Source: Halomonas ramblicola (GTDB lineage: Bacteria > Pseudomonadota > Gammaproteobacteria > Pseudomonadales > Halomonadaceae). From it: a stretch of DNA of 64,000 bases. Below are positions 62,571-64,000 of this stretch, one piece after another (within the stretch, counting starts at the first letter, position 1; every line of letters starts with the position of its first letter). Below the pieces are notes generated by a model. It was not told the origin of the DNA and made no database searches. It worked only from the letters and a program-made list of their open reading frames with translations. The stretch lies in NCBI RefSeq assembly GCF_030409215.1, contig NZ_JAUFPL010000028.1:436519-500518 (forward strand), given 5' to 3'. Both the position numbers and the translations under genes were made by a program.

Positions 62571-63683
62571 ATGACCGCCACCCCAGGCAAGGTGATCGTC
62601 GGCATGTCCGGCGGCGTCGACTCCTCCGTGTCCGCCCTGCTGCTGCTGGAGCAGGGTTACCGGGTCGAAGGCCTGTTCATGAAGAACTGGGACGAGGACG
62701 ACGGCACCGAGTACTGTACCGCCAAGGCCGACCTGGCGGACGCCGAGGCCGTGTGCGAGAAGCTCGGCATCGAGCTGCATACCGCCAACTTCGCCGCCGA
62801 GTACTGGGATAACGTCTTCGAGCACTTCCTGGCCGAGTACCGGGCCGGGCGCACGCCGAACCCGGACATCCTCTGCAACCGCGAGATCAAATTCAAGGTG
62901 TTCCTGGAGTACGCCGAAATACTCGGCGCCGAGCGGATCGCCACCGGCCACTACGTGCGCGGCGGCGTGCGCGACGGCCGACCGCGGCTGCTCAAGGGGC
63001 GAGACATCAACAAGGACCAGAGCTACTTCCTGCATGCTGTGCCCGAGGCCGCCATCGCCCGCACCCTCTTCCCGGTGGGCGAACTGGAGAAGCCCGAGGT
63101 GCGCGCCATCGCCGATCGCCATGGGCTGGCCACGGCCAGGAAGAAGGATTCGACGGGGATCTGCTTCATCGGCGAGCGGCGCTTCCGCGACTTCCTCCGG
63201 CAGTACCTGCCGGCCCAGCCCGGCACCATCGAGACGCCGGACGGCGACACCATCGGCGAGCATATGGGGCTGATGTACTACACCCTGGGCCAGCGCCAGG
63301 GGCTGGGCATCGGCGGGCTCGCCGACTACCCGGAGGAGCCCTGGTACGTGGCCGCCAAGGACCTCGAGCGCAACGTGCTGGTCGCCGTGCAGGGCAAGCA
63401 TCACCCACTGCTCTACACCGACAGTCTGGCCACCGAGGCCATGGACTGGGTCGCCGGTGCGCCACCAGCGACGGAGGGCCGCGTCACCGCCAAGACCCGC
63501 TACCGCCAGGCGGACGTGCCCTGCCGCATGCGCGTGGCCGCCGACGGTGGTGTCGAGGTGCGCTTCGACCGCCCCCAGCGCGCCGTCACGCCGGGCCAGT
63601 CGCTGGTCCTCTACGACGGCGACCTCTGCCTGGGCGGCGGCGTGATCCGCGACACCTGGAACGCCACGGAGGTGGCCGCATGA
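62571..63683 (+). CDS. mnmA: tRNA-specific 2-thiouridylase MnmA
   Basis: A 370-residue enzyme for 2-thiolation of U34 in tRNA-Lys/Glu/Gln. The PP-loop SGGVDSS is at residues 13-19. The catalytic cysteines are C102 ([13 protein letters not shown]) and C198 ([10 protein letters not shown]), the same spacing as E. coli. [11 protein letters not shown] and [11 protein letters not shown] are conserved. It receives sulphur through the TusE relay. The stop overlaps the hflD start as ATGA. Confidence 0.98.
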   Translation: MTATPGKVIVGMSGGVDSSVSALLLLEQGYRVEGLFMKNWDEDDGTEYCTAKADLADAEAVCEKLGIELHTANFAAEYWDNVFEHFLAEYRAGRTPNPDILCNREIKFKVFLEYAEILGAERIATGHYVRGGVRDGRPRLLKGRDINKDQSYFLHAVPEAAIARTLFPVGELEKPEVRAIADRHGLATARKKDSTGICFIGERRFRDFLRQYLPAQPGTIETPDGDTIGEHMGLMYYTLGQRQGLGIGGLADYPEEPWYVAAKDLERNVLVAVQGKHHPLLYTDSLATEAMDWVAGAPPATEGRVTAKTRYRQADVPCRMRVAADGGVEVRFDRPQRAVTPGQSLVLYDGDLCLGGGVIRDTWNATEVAA

Positions 63684-64000
63684 CCGCGTCCACCCCGATC
63701 CATCGCGTGCCGGACGACCCCGTGACCCGCCAGGCCCTGGCGCTGGCCGGCGTCTTCCAGTCGGCCAGCCTGGTCGACGAGCTGGCGCGTACCGGCCAGG
63801 TGGACCAGCGCGCCTGGGACACCCTGATCCACGCCACCCTGGACACCGACCCGGAGAGCTTCGAGGCGATCTACGGCGGCCATCCCAACAACCTGCGTCG
63901 CGGCCTCGAGGTGCTCGACGCCGTGGTCGGCCGCAAGCAGGCCAACCCGGTGGTGCTGCGCTACGGCTTCTCGCTGCTGCTGCTGATGAACAAGCTGCGC
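63680..64000 (+). CDS. hflD: High frequency lysogenization protein HflD homologue (partial, runs off the window)
   Basis: The first 107 codons are present, starting at an ATG that overlaps the mnmA stop. [22 protein letters not shown] is the typical HflD N-terminus, followed by [19 protein letters not shown] and [13 protein letters not shown], a helical, membrane-associated protein. In E. coli the order is mnmA-hflD-purB. The cellular role outside lambda lysogeny is unclear. Confidence 0.92.
   Translation, partial: MTASTPIHRVPDDPVTRQALALAGVFQSASLVDELARTGQVDQRAWDTLIHATLDTDPESFEAIYGGHPNNLRRGLEVLDAVVGRKQANPVVLRYGFSLLLLMNKLR

Overview
The window reads as chromosomal DNA of a GC-rich gammaproteobacterium, most likely Halomonadaceae (Halomonas or a close relative). 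This rests on very high GC, on protein sequences of gammaproteobacterial type (Lrp, AlaA, Prs, ClpA/ClpS, RluE-NudJ-MnmA-HflD), on a Pseudomonas/Halomonas-style 180-kDa NAD-glutamate dehydrogenase and monomeric isocitrate dehydrogenase, and on betaine/polyamine catabolic genes common in halophiles. The genus is an inference. No rRNA, tRNA, CRISPR array, phage, insertion sequence or plasmid gene was seen; this is core and catabolic chromosome.

Positions 1-8,740 hold a partial glycine-zipper envelope protein and then a one-carbon catabolic cluster: a methylenetetrahydrofolate-reductase-family protein, a DmdA/GcvT-like THF-dependent demethylase, a divergent FAD-oxidase/GcvT fusion of the dimethylglycine-dehydrogenase type, a GlxA-type AraC regulator and formate-THF ligase. 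Together they can move methyl groups from a methylated substrate onto THF and recover them as formate plus ATP. Positions 8,740-16,900 are a putrescine island on the minus strand: puuB paralogue - potG - potH - potI - potF - puuA, closed by a strong intrinsic terminator, followed by a second puuB with its own promoter and a perfect palindrome at the likely start site.

Positions 17,250-27,916 carry hemA-prfA-prmC-(lrp)-moeB on the minus strand, divergent from TPR lipoprotein-lolB-ispE-prs-rplY-pth. The prfA/prmC junction contains a partial tandem duplication that makes a 27-codon relic reading frame. Positions 28,092-40,404 hold ychF, msrB, an RbgA-like GTPase, alaA, htpX (with a sigma-32-like promoter), pdxB, a WGR protein, a glutaredoxin-like protein, rlmKL, rmf, pyrD and mgtE.

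Positions 40,520-64,000 hold gdhB, trmA, murI, a degenerate hemerythrin-like protein, rarA, lolA, ftsK, aat, bpt, infA, clpA, clpS, icd, and rluE-nudJ-mnmA-hflD, the last running off the end.

The most unusual non-coding signal is a family of four intergenic elements (about 27.9, 34.7, 49.7 and 62.4 kb). Each starts exactly at the second base of a stop codon with 7-bp tandem units, mostly of the form AAGNNNN. Each also carries inverted heptads further on; in three of the four these are of the same or a closely related unit. In two cases GAA-triloop mini-hairpins are included, and two elements run into the promoter of the next gene.
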